A stretch of 64,000 bases of DNA. Source: Bog-950 sp046329535. Lineage in GTDB: Bacteria > Bacteroidota > Bacteroidia > Chitinophagales > LD1. Below the pieces are notes generated by a model. The model saw nothing but the letters and a program-made list of their open reading frames with translations. It was not told where the DNA came from and made no database searches. Made by a program: the position numbers and the translations under genes. The DNA is taken from positions 310,001-374,000 of the forward strand of contig JAXLUN010000002.1 in the NCBI GenBank assembly GCA_046329535.1, written 5' to 3'. Of this stretch, positions 26,663 through 35,941 are shown one piece after another (position 1 is the first letter of the stretch; each line of letters starts with the position of its first letter).

Positions 26663-28561
26663 TTAGTAAGCTCTTTCGCTGATGCCATCCATGTAATTCA
26701 TAAATGCTTTATTGGCAACTTTGTTGCCGCCAGGAGTTGGATAATTACCGGTAAAGTACCAATCTCCCAAATTATTCGGACAAGCAATATGTAAGTCCTC
26801 AATGGTTTGATATATAACTTCCACATCGGCAAAAATGTGTTTAGGTCTTACAATATCTGAAATTTTTCTGGAAATATCCTCAGGAGTATATAAATCGTAG
26901 AGCTCTTTTACATGGTTTTTCACCTCTGATGCAGGCTTTAGATTATCTATTTTACATTTATCATAAATCTCCTTCAATTTATGTTCCTGATTGTTTTCCT
27001 TAATTAGCGACACGAGTGCCCGGAACGCTACAAAATCGTACATTCGGCTCATATCAATACCATAGCAATCAGGATATCTGATTTGTGGTGCTGATGAAAC
27101 AATAATAATTCGCTTAGGATTTAGACGATCTAGAATGGATAAAATACTTTTTTGAAGAGTAGTTCCTCTAACAATTGAGTCATCCATGACCACCAATGTA
27201 TCTGTTCCTTCTTTGATTGAGCCGTATGTAATATCATAGACATGGCTCACCATTTCATCTCTGGAGGTATCATCTGTAATAAAGGTCCTTGCCTTAACAT
27301 CTTTAACGGCAATTTTTTCAATACGCGGATGTAATGCAAGTAGGCGAGTTAAATCAGAAGCAGATATATTTTTTTCGTCAGTTATACGTTTAATTTTGTA
27401 GCCTTTAAGGTAGCTCTCCATACCCTCCATTAAGCCATAAAACGCTACTTCTGCAGTATTAGGGATAAAGGAAAATACGGTGTTTTCAAAGTCGTAATTA
27501 ATAGCTTGCAAAATCTTTTGTGACAAAAGTTCTCCAAGTTTTTTACGCTCGCTGTAAATCTCTTTATCTGTACCGCGGCTAAAATAAATTCGCTCAAAAC
27601 TGCATGATTTCTTTTCTCCCGGATCGCGAACCAAATCATGTTTTACCCGGCCATCCTTTTTAACAACTAAGGCATGGCCTGGTTTTACCTCATGAATTTT
27701 GTCAAATGGAACGTTAAATGTAGTTTGGATAGCCGGCCTTTCAGAGGCTACCACCACCACTTCGTCATCGTAGTAATAATAAGCAGGCCTAATTCCATTG
27801 GGGTCGCGCAAAACAAAAGCATCACCATGCCCAAACATACCAGCAATAGCATATCCTCCATCAAAATCTTTTGCAGATCTGGATAAAATTCTGCGAACGC
27901 TTAATTCTTTAATAATGAAATCCGTAATCTCCTTGTTTCCGTAACCATGGTCTTTATGCTTATCGAAGATCTTTTGCACCTCATCATCCAAAAAATGTCC
28001 GATTTTTTCCATTACAGTAATCGTATCACTTCTCTCACGTGGATGTTGACCCAGGGTAATGAGCATATCAAACTGGTCATCTACATTGGTCATGTTAAAA
28101 TTCCCGGCTATCACCAAATTACGGGTCATCCAGTTGTTCTCGCGAATAAAAGGGTGGCAGTAGCTGTCTGTATTTCTCCCATAAGTTCCATAACGAAGAT
28201 GACCTAAAAGCAATTCGCCTATAAAAGGACTATTTCGCTTGTACCAATCAGCTTCAGCTATTGGGTTATCTAATGGTTTTCTGTCTTTAGGAAAAGTAGA
28301 AAAAATCTGACTGAAAACATCAACAATGGGTTGCTGATTAATACTTCTTACCCTATTAATAAAATGGCTTCCGGGGTGTGGGTCAAGTTTAATAACTGCA
28401 GCACCAGCACCATCCTGACCTCGATTATGCTGCTTTTCCATTAAGAGGTAAAGCTTATTAAGGCCGTATGCTATTGTGCGATACTTTTCTACATAATAAT
28501 CAATTGGTTTGAGCAGGCGTATAAGTGCAATGCCGCACTCGTGTTTTATTGAATCGCTCAT
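26663..28561 (-). CDS. Long-form PurF-like amidophosphoribosyltransferase homologue
   Basis: 632 residues, well above the 470-510 of ordinary PurF. The N-terminal nucleophile hydrolase starts at C9 (KHECGIALIRLL), so a short propeptide would need removal. The phosphoribosyltransferase PRPP loop is intact as VVMDDSIVRGTTLQKS near residue 457, later than usual because of insertions in the glutaminase half. FSRGTDKEIYSERKKLG matches the PurF FARPDS segment in altered form. Bacteroidota, as I recall, carry such a long paralogue besides a canonical PurF, so the substrate may differ from PRPP plus glutamine. No other purine gene is nearby. Confidence 0.8.
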   Translation of the reverse strand: MSDSIKHECGIALIRLLKPIDYYVEKYRTIAYGLNKLYLLMEKQHNRGQDGAGAAVIKLDPHPGSHFINRVRSINQQPIVDVFSQIFSTFPKDRKPLDNPIAEADWYKRNSPFIGELLLGHLRYGTYGRNTDSYCHPFIRENNWMTRNLVIAGNFNMTNVDDQFDMLITLGQHPRERSDTITVMEKIGHFLDDEVQKIFDKHKDHGYGNKEITDFIIKELSVRRILSRSAKDFDGGYAIAGMFGHGDAFVLRDPNGIRPAYYYYDDEVVVVASERPAIQTTFNVPFDKIHEVKPGHALVVKKDGRVKHDLVRDPGEKKSCSFERIYFSRGTDKEIYSERKKLGELLSQKILQAINYDFENTVFSFIPNTAEVAFYGLMEGMESYLKGYKIKRITDEKNISASDLTRLLALHPRIEKIAVKDVKARTFITDDTSRDEMVSHVYDITYGSIKEGTDTLVVMDDSIVRGTTLQKSILSILDRLNPKRIIIVSSAPQIRYPDCYGIDMSRMYDFVAFRALVSLIKENNQEHKLKEIYDKCKIDNLKPASEVKNHVKELYDLYTPEDISRKISDIVRPKHIFADVEVIYQTIEDLHIACPNNLGDWYFTGNYPTPGGNKVANKAFMNYMDGISERAY

Positions 28562-28622
28562 AGTTGAGCCGCAAATCTAATGTAAGAAACGTAAGTAGGA
28601 AACGATTTGCCGTTTTAGGCAG

Positions 28623-29084
28623 TTACATTTTTCCGAAAATTTTCTCCAACCTTTGATAGCGGTAGTTGAATATTTGATGGATTTGCTTTTTAACAAACAG
28701 AGTATGAGCAATTGTGCCCAAAAAACCTAAAGGTAATTTATAGTTTACTATGTCCGACATTTCTATCCCTCCAGATACGGCTTTAAAAGTGTGTAAATGA
28801 TGCCAGAGTGCATAAGGCCCAAATCGTTGCTCGTCAATAAAATAATGCTGATTACTTACATGCTTAATCTCGGTCATCCAGTTAATTGGTATGCCAGCAA
28901 CCGGACTAACTTTGTACGTAATAATTTGACCCGGAAACATTTTGCTTTCGAAACCCGAAAGTTGAGTCATTTTCATGTAGGGCGGTGTTATATCTTTAAG
29001 ATTAGCGGGAGAGGAGAAGTATTGCCATGCAGTTTCCATATCAATAGGCAGGCGTTGCGTTTTTTCGAAAATATAGTAAGCCAT
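28623..29084 (-). CDS. SRPBCC family ligand-binding protein
   Basis: 153 residues. The helix-grip pattern starts YYIFEKTQRLPIDMETAWQYFSSPANLKDITPP and continues with FGPYALWHHLHTF and a C-terminal helix NYRYQRLEKIFG, as in Bacteroidota SRPBCC proteins often annotated as cyclase/dehydrase-like. The fold encloses a hydrophobic ligand pocket. The ligand is not known. It is the downstream gene after the PurF-like gene only by position; they are on the same strand with the SRPBCC gene transcribed first and a 61-base gap. Confidence 0.8.
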   Translation of the reverse strand: MAYYIFEKTQRLPIDMETAWQYFSSPANLKDITPPYMKMTQLSGFESKMFPGQIITYKVSPVAGIPINWMTEIKHVSNQHYFIDEQRFGPYALWHHLHTFKAVSGGIEMSDIVNYKLPLGFLGTIAHTLFVKKQIHQIFNYRYQRLEKIFGKM

Positions 29085-29142
29085 AGGTAATTTTTTGTTT
29101 TACCTAACAAGATATCCGTTGCTTTGTTTCAAAATGTGTATG

Positions 29143-29160
29143 AAATATATTCCAGAATAA
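29143..29160. promoter_or_regulatory. Inverted repeat, possible operator, shared with another intergenic region
   Basis: The 17-mer aaatatattccagaata occurs here and at 41760-41776. Its core is ATATTC, two bases, GAATAA, a near-perfect dyad. It lies between the divergent SRPBCC gene and the response regulator. Function is unproven. Confidence 0.25.
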
Positions 29161-29248
29161 CTGAGAATTCTGAGACTCATTACTAGTGCCACCATCAGAA
29201 AAGATTATTCTTTGCCGTAATGAAGCACAAAATGAATTTGCTGGTAAC

Positions 29249-29277
29249 TTTGCCTTAACATATGGGGTATATTTTTG
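29249..29277 (+). promoter_or_regulatory. Candidate promoter of the response regulator
   Basis: TTTG at 29249-29252 and tatttttg (TAnnTTTG) at 29270-29277 are 17 bases apart, close to the Bacteroidota -33/-7 spacing. The ATG is 16 bases further, so the leader would be very short. Confidence 0.4.
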
Positions 29278-29293
29278 CAACAAACAAAGTATT

Positions 29294-29974
29294 ATGGAAC
29301 TAAATGATATTAAAGTATTAATTGTTGATGATGAGTCGGATGTATTGGATTTTATGAAATATAACCTAGAGAAAGAAGGGTTTTGGGTATATACGGCACA
29401 AGATGGACTGGAGGGTATTCAGGTAGCTAAAAAAGTAAATCCGCATTTAATTATCCTGGACTTAATGATGCCCAAGATGGACGGTATAGAAACATGCAGA
29501 GAGCTAAGATCTTTACCTGAATTTAAGAATACTCTTATCACCTTTTTAACAGCTCGGGATGAAGACTACTCACAAATTGCAGGGTTTGAGGTGGGTGCCG
29601 ATGACTATATTTCGAAACCGATAAAACCAAGGGTGTTCATCAGTAGAATCAGGGCGCTACTGCGCAGGCTTGAAAACAATGAGGGGGCTACTAAAATTAG
29701 TATCGGAGATATTGAGATTGACCGGGAAAGATATCTGATTATCAAGGCCGGACAAGAGATCTCACTTCCCAGAAAAGAGTTTGAACTGTTAAACCTGCTG
29801 GCATCTAAGCCAGGAAGAGTGTTTAAACGTGAAGAAATCCTAAGTAAAGTATGGGGAACCGATACTATAGTGGGGGACAGAACCATAGATGTGCACATTC
29901 GAAAACTACGCGAAAAAATTGGAGATGATTACTTTAAAACCATTAAAGGAATTGGTTACAAATTTGACGCTTAG
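29294..29974 (+). CDS. OmpR/PhoB-family response regulator (orphan)
   Basis: 226 residues from the ATG at 29294. The open frame runs back to 29186, but the promoter-like motif and the homology start at MELNDIKVLIVDDES favour 29294. A receiver domain (1-120) has D12/D13, the phosphoacceptor D56 (ILDLMMPKMDG) and the Lys in ISKPIKPR. A winged-helix output domain (about 130-226) ends with DRTIDVHIRKLREKIGDDYFKTIKGIGYKF. No histidine kinase gene is adjacent, so its partner must be encoded elsewhere. Confidence 0.92.
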   Translation: MELNDIKVLIVDDESDVLDFMKYNLEKEGFWVYTAQDGLEGIQVAKKVNPHLIILDLMMPKMDGIETCRELRSLPEFKNTLITFLTARDEDYSQIAGFEVGADDYISKPIKPRVFISRIRALLRRLENNEGATKISIGDIEIDRERYLIIKAGQEISLPRKEFELLNLLASKPGRVFKREEILSKVWGTDTIVGDRTIDVHIRKLREKIGDDYFKTIKGIGYKFDA

Positions 29975-30221
29975 TAAATTCAGGAGATACCACTTGGGAT
30001 ACCTTTAATTACCAGATACATCTTTAACCATTCTTTGCCAAGCATTTCTTTCCTTGACCGATTCATACAGGTTGGTGTTTTGTCTTTGATTAACAAGTTT
30101 CTGCACAAAAAAGGACAAGTCTTTTTGTTGTGTGAAATACTTTCATGAAGGAATCACTTTTTTCAACTGTTTACGTATAATATTTACCAGTTACAACCTT
30201 AACTGTTAAGCGACTACGTAA

Positions 30222-33200
30222 TTGAAGAATCTGAAAAAAATATGGCTGATCTTTTTTGCAGCTCTTTGCGTACAAGGGGCGAATGCTTTGATGCCCATTG
30301 AGCCGGATTCTATCAAGAATGACATATTCGAAATTGAGCGGAGAGCTATCATTCAGCGCATTAATTTTGAGAAAAGCAGAATAGCCAACGATTATCAGGC
30401 CGCAGATGCACGACTGTTTAATCTGGTTGATAGCATCACAAATTTCATTCAACAACAAGACTTGCCGAGAGATCGCAGAAATTTGTACCTATCCAGACTG
30501 CAAATTTTTCTTCAAAACATTAACCGTTATTACTCCGAAAGCTATTTGAAGTCAGGCACCTATCTGGCAGCTCTTAGCTACTACCCCTTATTGATTGAAT
30601 GGGACCAGAGAGACGAGCTTCTAAGAAATATTAAACGATATGCCTCTTTTTCGATTAAAGCAACACGTCTAATCCCCAGTGATACCATTGCTGAGGATTT
30701 TTTATCAGACTATCTAAATGATCATCCGGATGATGTGTTTCGTTATGCTGTAGAATTTGATGACAGAAAATTTGCTCTACGATTACTCGAAAAAGCGGTA
30801 AAACTTGCCCCTGAATCCGGCAAACGATATTTTACAAATGATAATCCGGTGAATAGTATATTAAGTAGAAGTTACAATAGCTACGTAAAAAAATCATACG
30901 ACATTTTTAATGCGTATGGCATTAAGTCAAGGGCATACCTTCTGCTAGACCCAATTGTTAAAGGTCGAATAACTATACATGATGCTGATTCGCTGGGCAA
31001 CAATCCTGACCAGATGTTTCATCTTCTGGTGGACCTATCCATGAAATATGAAGCCAATGTGACGTATTCCATTTATCGGTATATGGATATATACTGCATT
31101 GATGCTTTACGAAAAATAAACCAGGAATCGCTAAACAGTGCTTACCAATACGAAACCTTTAAACGATATAACCCGGAAGAAATGTTTGTGCTGATTAGCT
31201 ATGGCTATAAAGAAACAACCATTAAAACACTACAGCAATTAATGCTCATACTGCAAAAAAAATCTACCGGCATACCGATTAGCAGTGTAATCATAGCCTC
31301 TTTAGATAAAGAGAAATTAAAGCAGTTGGTAATTTACTGTGATAAGAATAAACTGCTGGATGAGCTTTTAAGCTTAGTTGACGATGACCGAAAGGACTAT
31401 CTTTTAGCTTTAGCAACTATGGAGGAACGAGAGAGTCTTTTCCCTCCTTTCAGAACATTTATGAAGGATAATCCGATAACGGATAATGAACCAGAAGACC
31501 GGGCTTTAAATGAAATTACAAAGGCCCGTCCTCCGCAACCGGTTTCCGAAGATCAAACCGAAGACCCCATAGCGTTAAAGCCCGAAAAAGAAAAAGAATT
31601 ATACACCGCACCCACTCCAGCTGTTGCTAAAAGTGATGTAGTACAGCCGCCCGTGTCGGAAGTATTAGTGCAGCCTGTTTCAATTACATTAGATGAAAAG
31701 CAAAAGCAAATCATCACTTTAAAGAAAAACATTTTTTCCAGCATCCAGAATATGGCATCTTATATTGATCAGGATTATGCGGAAGAGGTATTACTATATG
31801 CTGCCGCTCAAGAGCCCGATGAGCTTTTCAAGAAAATTGAAATTTTTAGAAATAAACGTTTCTCTAAGCTGGTACTGGAAAAATGCGCCAACAACGCCCC
31901 ACTTTCGGTTAGAAGGTATCTATACAATCAAATGCACCCCGTCAATTATATACTAAGTTATTCGACTGATCCGGTAGTGAAGAAAATTGTAGCCATAAAT
32001 CAGGAAATTGGCTCAAACAGTAAGGCTCTTTTATTGCTGGACGATATAATTGCGGGACGGATTCAGATAAAAGAGGCTATTGAATTAAGCCGCGACCCCA
32101 ACCGATTATTTAGTGCTGTGGTGAAAATAATATCTCGGCCTAACTATGTAGGCAAGTATAGTATTGATCACGAAATGCGCGATTTTAGTTTGCGCTTTAT
32201 TAGGGAGATAAATGACAAAATTGCCTCGGGCGGCACTCAGCCATTTTATGCTGTAGAAGGACTTGGCTCAGCAGAACTTTATTTTCTCATGCTCTACGGA
32301 AGAGATGAGGTTTTTACCTCTAGTTTTAATGGATTATTCAAACGCTTGATACTGAAATTGCCCAATGGGGATGGACATATTTTCCTTCAAAACATAAATA
32401 ATAATCAGTTCAGAGACTTCATTTCTCTATGCTCTAATTTCGGAACGCTGCAAGAGTTTTTGTCAACATTTAATGCTCACAATAAAGAACAGTTACTCAC
32501 CGCCTATGTATCCAACCTTGAAAACGATCAGGATAACCTATCCAGTATTGTCTTGATTGCGGAAGCCATCACCAATATTTCTGACAATCCCCTTCTCTCT
32601 ATTCTTGATAATACAATTAAGCATGAATACGAGCGAGTAGTTGCAGCTAAAGACCAAATTGGAATTTCGCTTTACGGAGTATTGAGCAGCATTATTTCGG
32701 GTAATGCTCAAACTGAGTCAAAATGGTACTACTCCGTTTCGCAACAGTTTAAGATATCACCTGTCAGCTCTCTGCAATCATCAGTTTTGTTTAGTAACAA
32801 TGTTTGCATTGAGCAAATGTATTTCTACAATGATGATGACGGACGTGGTTCCTTTATAAACTTCATGAACACCTACAGGAATCAGCCCGGCTGGTTGGTG
32901 GAAGACAGAAATAGTTTTGTTCGTGTTTATTCGCAAAGCGGTTTGCAGGTAGAAATTTTTGCCAACAAACCCGAGTTTGAAGAAAATGGTGTTAATGCAA
33001 TTCAAACTTATCTAAAAGAAAAAAAATTAAGCCCATCTGTGGTCGTACATCGCGGGCACAGCTTTCACACCGAAGCAACACTGGAACGCATTCCAACATC
33101 AGCCAAGCTAATTTTTGTTGGTTCCTGTGGCGGTTTTTATAAAATTTCCATCGCCCTTGAAAATGCCCCTGAAGCACATATTATTTCAACCAAACAGGTA

Positions 33201-33401
33201 GGCACCAAAACTGTCAATGATGTCCTGCTACTATCGATCAACGAAAGTATCCGGAACGGAAAGGATATTATATGGAATGAATTTTGGGATAAAATGCGCG
33301 ACAAACTGGGCAATAATCAGCATTTCAGTGATTATATTCCTCCTAATAAAAATCTGGAATCCATATTTATTAGAGCATATTACAAAACGCTGGGAGTATG
33401 A
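30222..33401 (+). CDS. Large secreted protein of unknown function with C-terminal His/Cys (clan CD peptidase-like) domain
   Basis: 1059 residues from a TTG at 30222, chosen because a signal peptide starts there (NLKKIWLIFFAALCVQGANA). Residues about 170-410 and 530-775 are two diverged copies of one helical repeat unit (LLEKAVKLAPESGKRYF against VLEKCANNAPLSVRRYL; GIKSRAYLLLDPIVKGRI against GSNSKALLLLDDIIAGRI). A Pro/Glu-rich linker (about 415-490) separates them. The C-terminal domain has FYNDDDGRGSF, FANKPEF, VVVHRGHSFH with H943, FVGSCGGF with C969, and IISTKQVGT. A His after one strand and a Cys after the next is the clan CD cysteine peptidase layout, but no family is recognised. There is no T9SS sorting domain. 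The 3' end overlaps the paralogue by 4 bases (ATGA). Confidence 0.7.
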   Translation: MKNLKKIWLIFFAALCVQGANALMPIEPDSIKNDIFEIERRAIIQRINFEKSRIANDYQAADARLFNLVDSITNFIQQQDLPRDRRNLYLSRLQIFLQNINRYYSESYLKSGTYLAALSYYPLLIEWDQRDELLRNIKRYASFSIKATRLIPSDTIAEDFLSDYLNDHPDDVFRYAVEFDDRKFALRLLEKAVKLAPESGKRYFTNDNPVNSILSRSYNSYVKKSYDIFNAYGIKSRAYLLLDPIVKGRITIHDADSLGNNPDQMFHLLVDLSMKYEANVTYSIYRYMDIYCIDALRKINQESLNSAYQYETFKRYNPEEMFVLISYGYKETTIKTLQQLMLILQKKSTGIPISSVIIASLDKEKLKQLVIYCDKNKLLDELLSLVDDDRKDYLLALATMEERESLFPPFRTFMKDNPITDNEPEDRALNEITKARPPQPVSEDQTEDPIALKPEKEKELYTAPTPAVAKSDVVQPPVSEVLVQPVSITLDEKQKQIITLKKNIFSSIQNMASYIDQDYAEEVLLYAAAQEPDELFKKIEIFRNKRFSKLVLEKCANNAPLSVRRYLYNQMHPVNYILSYSTDPVVKKIVAINQEIGSNSKALLLLDDIIAGRIQIKEAIELSRDPNRLFSAVVKIISRPNYVGKYSIDHEMRDFSLRFIREINDKIASGGTQPFYAVEGLGSAELYFLMLYGRDEVFTSSFNGLFKRLILKLPNGDGHIFLQNINNNQFRDFISLCSNFGTLQEFLSTFNAHNKEQLLTAYVSNLENDQDNLSSIVLIAEAITNISDNPLLSILDNTIKHEYERVVAAKDQIGISLYGVLSSIISGNAQTESKWYYSVSQQFKISPVSSLQSSVLFSNNVCIEQMYFYNDDDGRGSFINFMNTYRNQPGWLVEDRNSFVRVYSQSGLQVEIFANKPEFEENGVNAIQTYLKEKKLSPSVVVHRGHSFHTEATLERIPTSAKLIFVGSCGGFYKISIALENAPEAHIISTKQVGTKTVNDVLLLSINESIRNGKDIIWNEFWDKMRDKLGNNQHFSDYIPPNKNLESIFIRAYYKTLGV

Positions 33402-35560
33402 CCAAGATTGAAAACGGAAATTATTGGGTAAAACTAAAAGGCTTGAAGGGAAAGGCTCTTTGTAAATGCTGTATGTTATTACTTGCTTTATGTGTCTATG
33501 CAGAAGTTTCAGCCAAAAGCGACTCTACCGCAACCAATATTAAAAAACCCGATTACTATATAGATGATTATCAGGAACGCATAGACTTGTTGGATGGTAG
33601 CGTTGATGGAAAAATAAATCTGGAAGATTCCGCAATAAGCGCCTATGCTACCAGCGTATATTTAGGTCTGGTAGACTCTATACAACGAATAACAGACAGC
33701 AAAAAATTTGAGGAGTCCAAACGAAAAACGATTCGTGAAACGGTTTACTACCAGCTTAAGAAAGTAGGTATCTCAAATCTTACCAACGTAAAGCGCTGGG
33801 AAAACTCTTTCCGGTTTATTTTGGGTGAGTTAAATGCCATTCAACAGGGAAAACTTTACGCCTATCTCACATCCAATATTACTCAGTCATTTAATACGCT
33901 GCCTATCATTAAGAATGAAAATTGCATAGACTCTTTTCTAATTTTCGCGGCCAGATATAACCCTAATCTGGTTTTTTCTAATTACGATAACTATGCATCA
34001 CAGGCATACTCGTTACATGTATTAGAGGAAGCATCAAAAATTGCCCCAGTAACGGTTAAAAAATATTTCAATCCTGGTGGTTCTATTAATGAAGCTCTCC
34101 GGGGAAGTAGCGATTCTGTTATCAAACTTCTCTTGCTTATCAAAGATAAGTTCGGTCGCAAGTCAAATGCCTTTACATTGATTGATGAAATTGTATCGGG
34201 TAATTTAAGCCTTGAAAAAGCAGACGCTATTGGTGCAAATCCTGAAAAATATCTGCGCACAATGCTTAAAATTCGGGTAAAGCCTAATCCATTGGGCGTT
34301 TACTCGCTGGAAGCTGATTTAGAGATTTATTCTTTAAAATTTATCCGGGTAATAAATGATTTGCATAATGAAAAAGATGAGGTAAGGTTTGCCAGCATTG
34401 AGAACTTTTCCGCTGAAGAACTTTACACCATGATTGTATACAGCGAAGAGGAAATTTTCACCTCTACTTTTAATGGCCTCTTCAAAAGGATGATGATCAA
34501 GATTGGCCCTATTTCGGGCTATGAATTTTTGAAACAAGTAGGCGACAATAGATTCCGCACTTTTATTAAAATGAGTGCAAGCTTTGGGAAACTCAGTAGT
34601 TTTTTACAAAGCATGACCTCGTTACATCAACAAATGCTGATGATAAAATTTGCTAGTGGGCTGGAAGAGTATAATGATCTATCACAAGCTGTGCAAGTGG
34701 CTGACGCATTTGGAAGCATTACCGACTCTTTGGTGTTAAAAATACTAAGAGGAGCAATTAAGTATGAGTATATACGCCTAAATACCAAGAGGAATTATAA
34801 AGGCACCGCCATTTATGGCTTGTTATCCAGTCTGTTTGTAGACCGGAACGTTTCTAATGGCAATTGGTTCAATTCTGTAGCTAAACAGTTTGCATTGCCT
34901 AGCTTTGACCGAATACAAAACACCAGGTTGTTTGGTGCTGACTCTGCAAACAGGTGGATGATTTACTTCTATGATGACGAAGATGGAGATGCCTCTTTTT
35001 CTACTTTCATACAGACATTTACAGACCCGAATTGGAATATTATTGATTCGGGAAATTACATTATGATCAAAGCTGATTCAGGAATGAATGTGAATATATA
35101 TGCCAACAAACCCAAAAACGAGTATGATGGGCAAGAGCGTCTTGAAAAAATGTTTGCCGATAACAATTATGAGCCCAATGTAATGGTTCACCGTGGCCAT
35201 AGTTACTATGCTTCAAAAACCATTGATAAAATAAAAGATAATACACAAATATTTGTTCTAGGCTCTTGCGGAGGATATCATAGCATTTCCGGAATAATTG
35301 AACGTTCTGCGGACATTAGTATTATCTCTTCCAAACAAATAGGAACTATGTTTGTAAACAACCCTATGCTTAAGTTAATGGCCGATGATATTCGCTGTGG
35401 AAATGATGTTCAATGGCAAAATCTTTGGGATAGATTGAACGAACAGGTAAAAACAATGCCTAAAAACTATGAGCGCTTTTTAGATTACATCCCCCCGCAC
35501 AAAAACCTAGGAGCTATTTTCATCAAAACCTACAATAAAATGATGGAATCAGAGCGGTAG
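33398..35560 (+). CDS. Secreted paralogue of the preceding protein, one helical unit plus the His/Cys domain
   Basis: 720 residues, start ATG overlapping the upstream stop (ATGA), so the two are translationally coupled. A basic N-terminus and hydrophobic stretch (LCKCCMLLLALCVYAEVSA) suggest export; a lipobox is not clear. One helical unit (about 190-430) aligns with the second unit of the neighbour (APVTVKKYF, GRKSNAFTLIDEIVSGNL, EEIFTSTFNGLFKRM). The C-terminal domain repeats all landmarks: FYDDEDGDASF, YANKPKN, VMVHRGHSYY with H598, FVLGSCGGYH with C624, IISSKQIGT, and DYIPPHKNLGAIFI. Conservation of His and Cys in both paralogues supports a functional role for them. Enzymatic activity is an inference only. 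Confidence 0.7.
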   Translation: MTKIENGNYWVKLKGLKGKALCKCCMLLLALCVYAEVSAKSDSTATNIKKPDYYIDDYQERIDLLDGSVDGKINLEDSAISAYATSVYLGLVDSIQRITDSKKFEESKRKTIRETVYYQLKKVGISNLTNVKRWENSFRFILGELNAIQQGKLYAYLTSNITQSFNTLPIIKNENCIDSFLIFAARYNPNLVFSNYDNYASQAYSLHVLEEASKIAPVTVKKYFNPGGSINEALRGSSDSVIKLLLLIKDKFGRKSNAFTLIDEIVSGNLSLEKADAIGANPEKYLRTMLKIRVKPNPLGVYSLEADLEIYSLKFIRVINDLHNEKDEVRFASIENFSAEELYTMIVYSEEEIFTSTFNGLFKRMMIKIGPISGYEFLKQVGDNRFRTFIKMSASFGKLSSFLQSMTSLHQQMLMIKFASGLEEYNDLSQAVQVADAFGSITDSLVLKILRGAIKYEYIRLNTKRNYKGTAIYGLLSSLFVDRNVSNGNWFNSVAKQFALPSFDRIQNTRLFGADSANRWMIYFYDDEDGDASFSTFIQTFTDPNWNIIDSGNYIMIKADSGMNVNIYANKPKNEYDGQERLEKMFADNNYEPNVMVHRGHSYYASKTIDKIKDNTQIFVLGSCGGYHSISGIIERSADISIISSKQIGTMFVNNPMLKLMADDIRCGNDVQWQNLWDRLNEQVKTMPKNYERFLDYIPPHKNLGAIFIKTYNKMMESER

Positions 35561-35574
35561 ATGTGTACATAGGA

Positions 35575-35620
35575 AATGGATAACAACCACATTGCATGAG
35601 CGCTGAGGTTATTATCCATT
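35575..35620. repeat. Inverted repeat between the paralogue pair and THX
   Basis: The arms aatggataacaacc (35575-35588) and ggttattatccatt (35607-35620) pair over 14 bp with one mismatch and an 18-nt loop, between convergent genes. There is no clear U-run on either side, so it may be a weak terminator or an mRNA 3'-end structure. Confidence 0.5.
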
Positions 35621-35633
35621 CTCCAAAATTCAA

Positions 35634-35831
35634 TTACTCTGCTTTCTTTTTTGCTGCTGCCTTTTTAGCAGGTGCCTTTTTTGTTGCAGGTTTATCTGCT
35701 TTAGCTGTCTTTTCTTTCTTAGCAGCTGCTGACTTAGTAACTGTAGTAACCTTTACTTTGTGTGGACGACTGTTTCCATAAGATCCTTTAAATCTTTTTC
35801 CTTTAGCCGTTCTTTTATCACCTCTTCCCAT
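35634..35831 (-). CDS. 30S ribosomal protein THX
   Basis: 65 residues from the ATG at 35831, where MGRGDKRTAKGKRFKGSYG begins; this is the conserved THX core bound in the head of the small subunit. The C-terminal half is a low-complexity Lys/Ala tail. The frame is open up to 35882 but the upstream residues are not THX-like. It has its own likely promoter, and lies between a terminator upstream and an inverted repeat downstream. Confidence 0.9.
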   Translation of the reverse strand: MGRGDKRTAKGKRFKGSYGNSRPHKVKVTTVTKSAAAKKEKTAKADKPATKKAPAKKAAAKKKAE

Positions 35832-35852
35832 ATTGATTTTTTTTGTTGCCTG

Positions 35853-35860
35853 CGAAAGTA
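35853..35860 (-). promoter_or_regulatory. Candidate -7 element of the THX gene
   Basis: On the minus strand, tactttcg differs by one base from TAnnTTTG and lies 21 bases before the THX ATG. A gttg at a distance of 20 bases could serve as a weak -33. Confidence 0.35.
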
Positions 35861-35888
35861 GAAAATCATACCACAATTTCAACTAAAT

Positions 35889-35923
35889 AATAAACCCTGT
35901 GTTTTTGAAACACAGGGTTTATT
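35889..35923 (-). terminator. Terminator after the HU gene
   Basis: The arms aataaaccctgtgttt (35889-35904) and aaacacagggtttatt (35908-35923) form a perfect 16-bp stem around a 3-nt loop. On the minus strand it is followed by ttatttagtt. It lies 18 bases after the HU stop. Confidence 0.85.
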
Positions 35924-35941
35924 TATATGAGCTAAACAATA

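Noticed and set aside
29975..30221. Possible small RNA or riboswitch in the 247-base gap before the paralogue pair
   Set aside because: No stable hairpin with T-run or known riboswitch pattern was seen.
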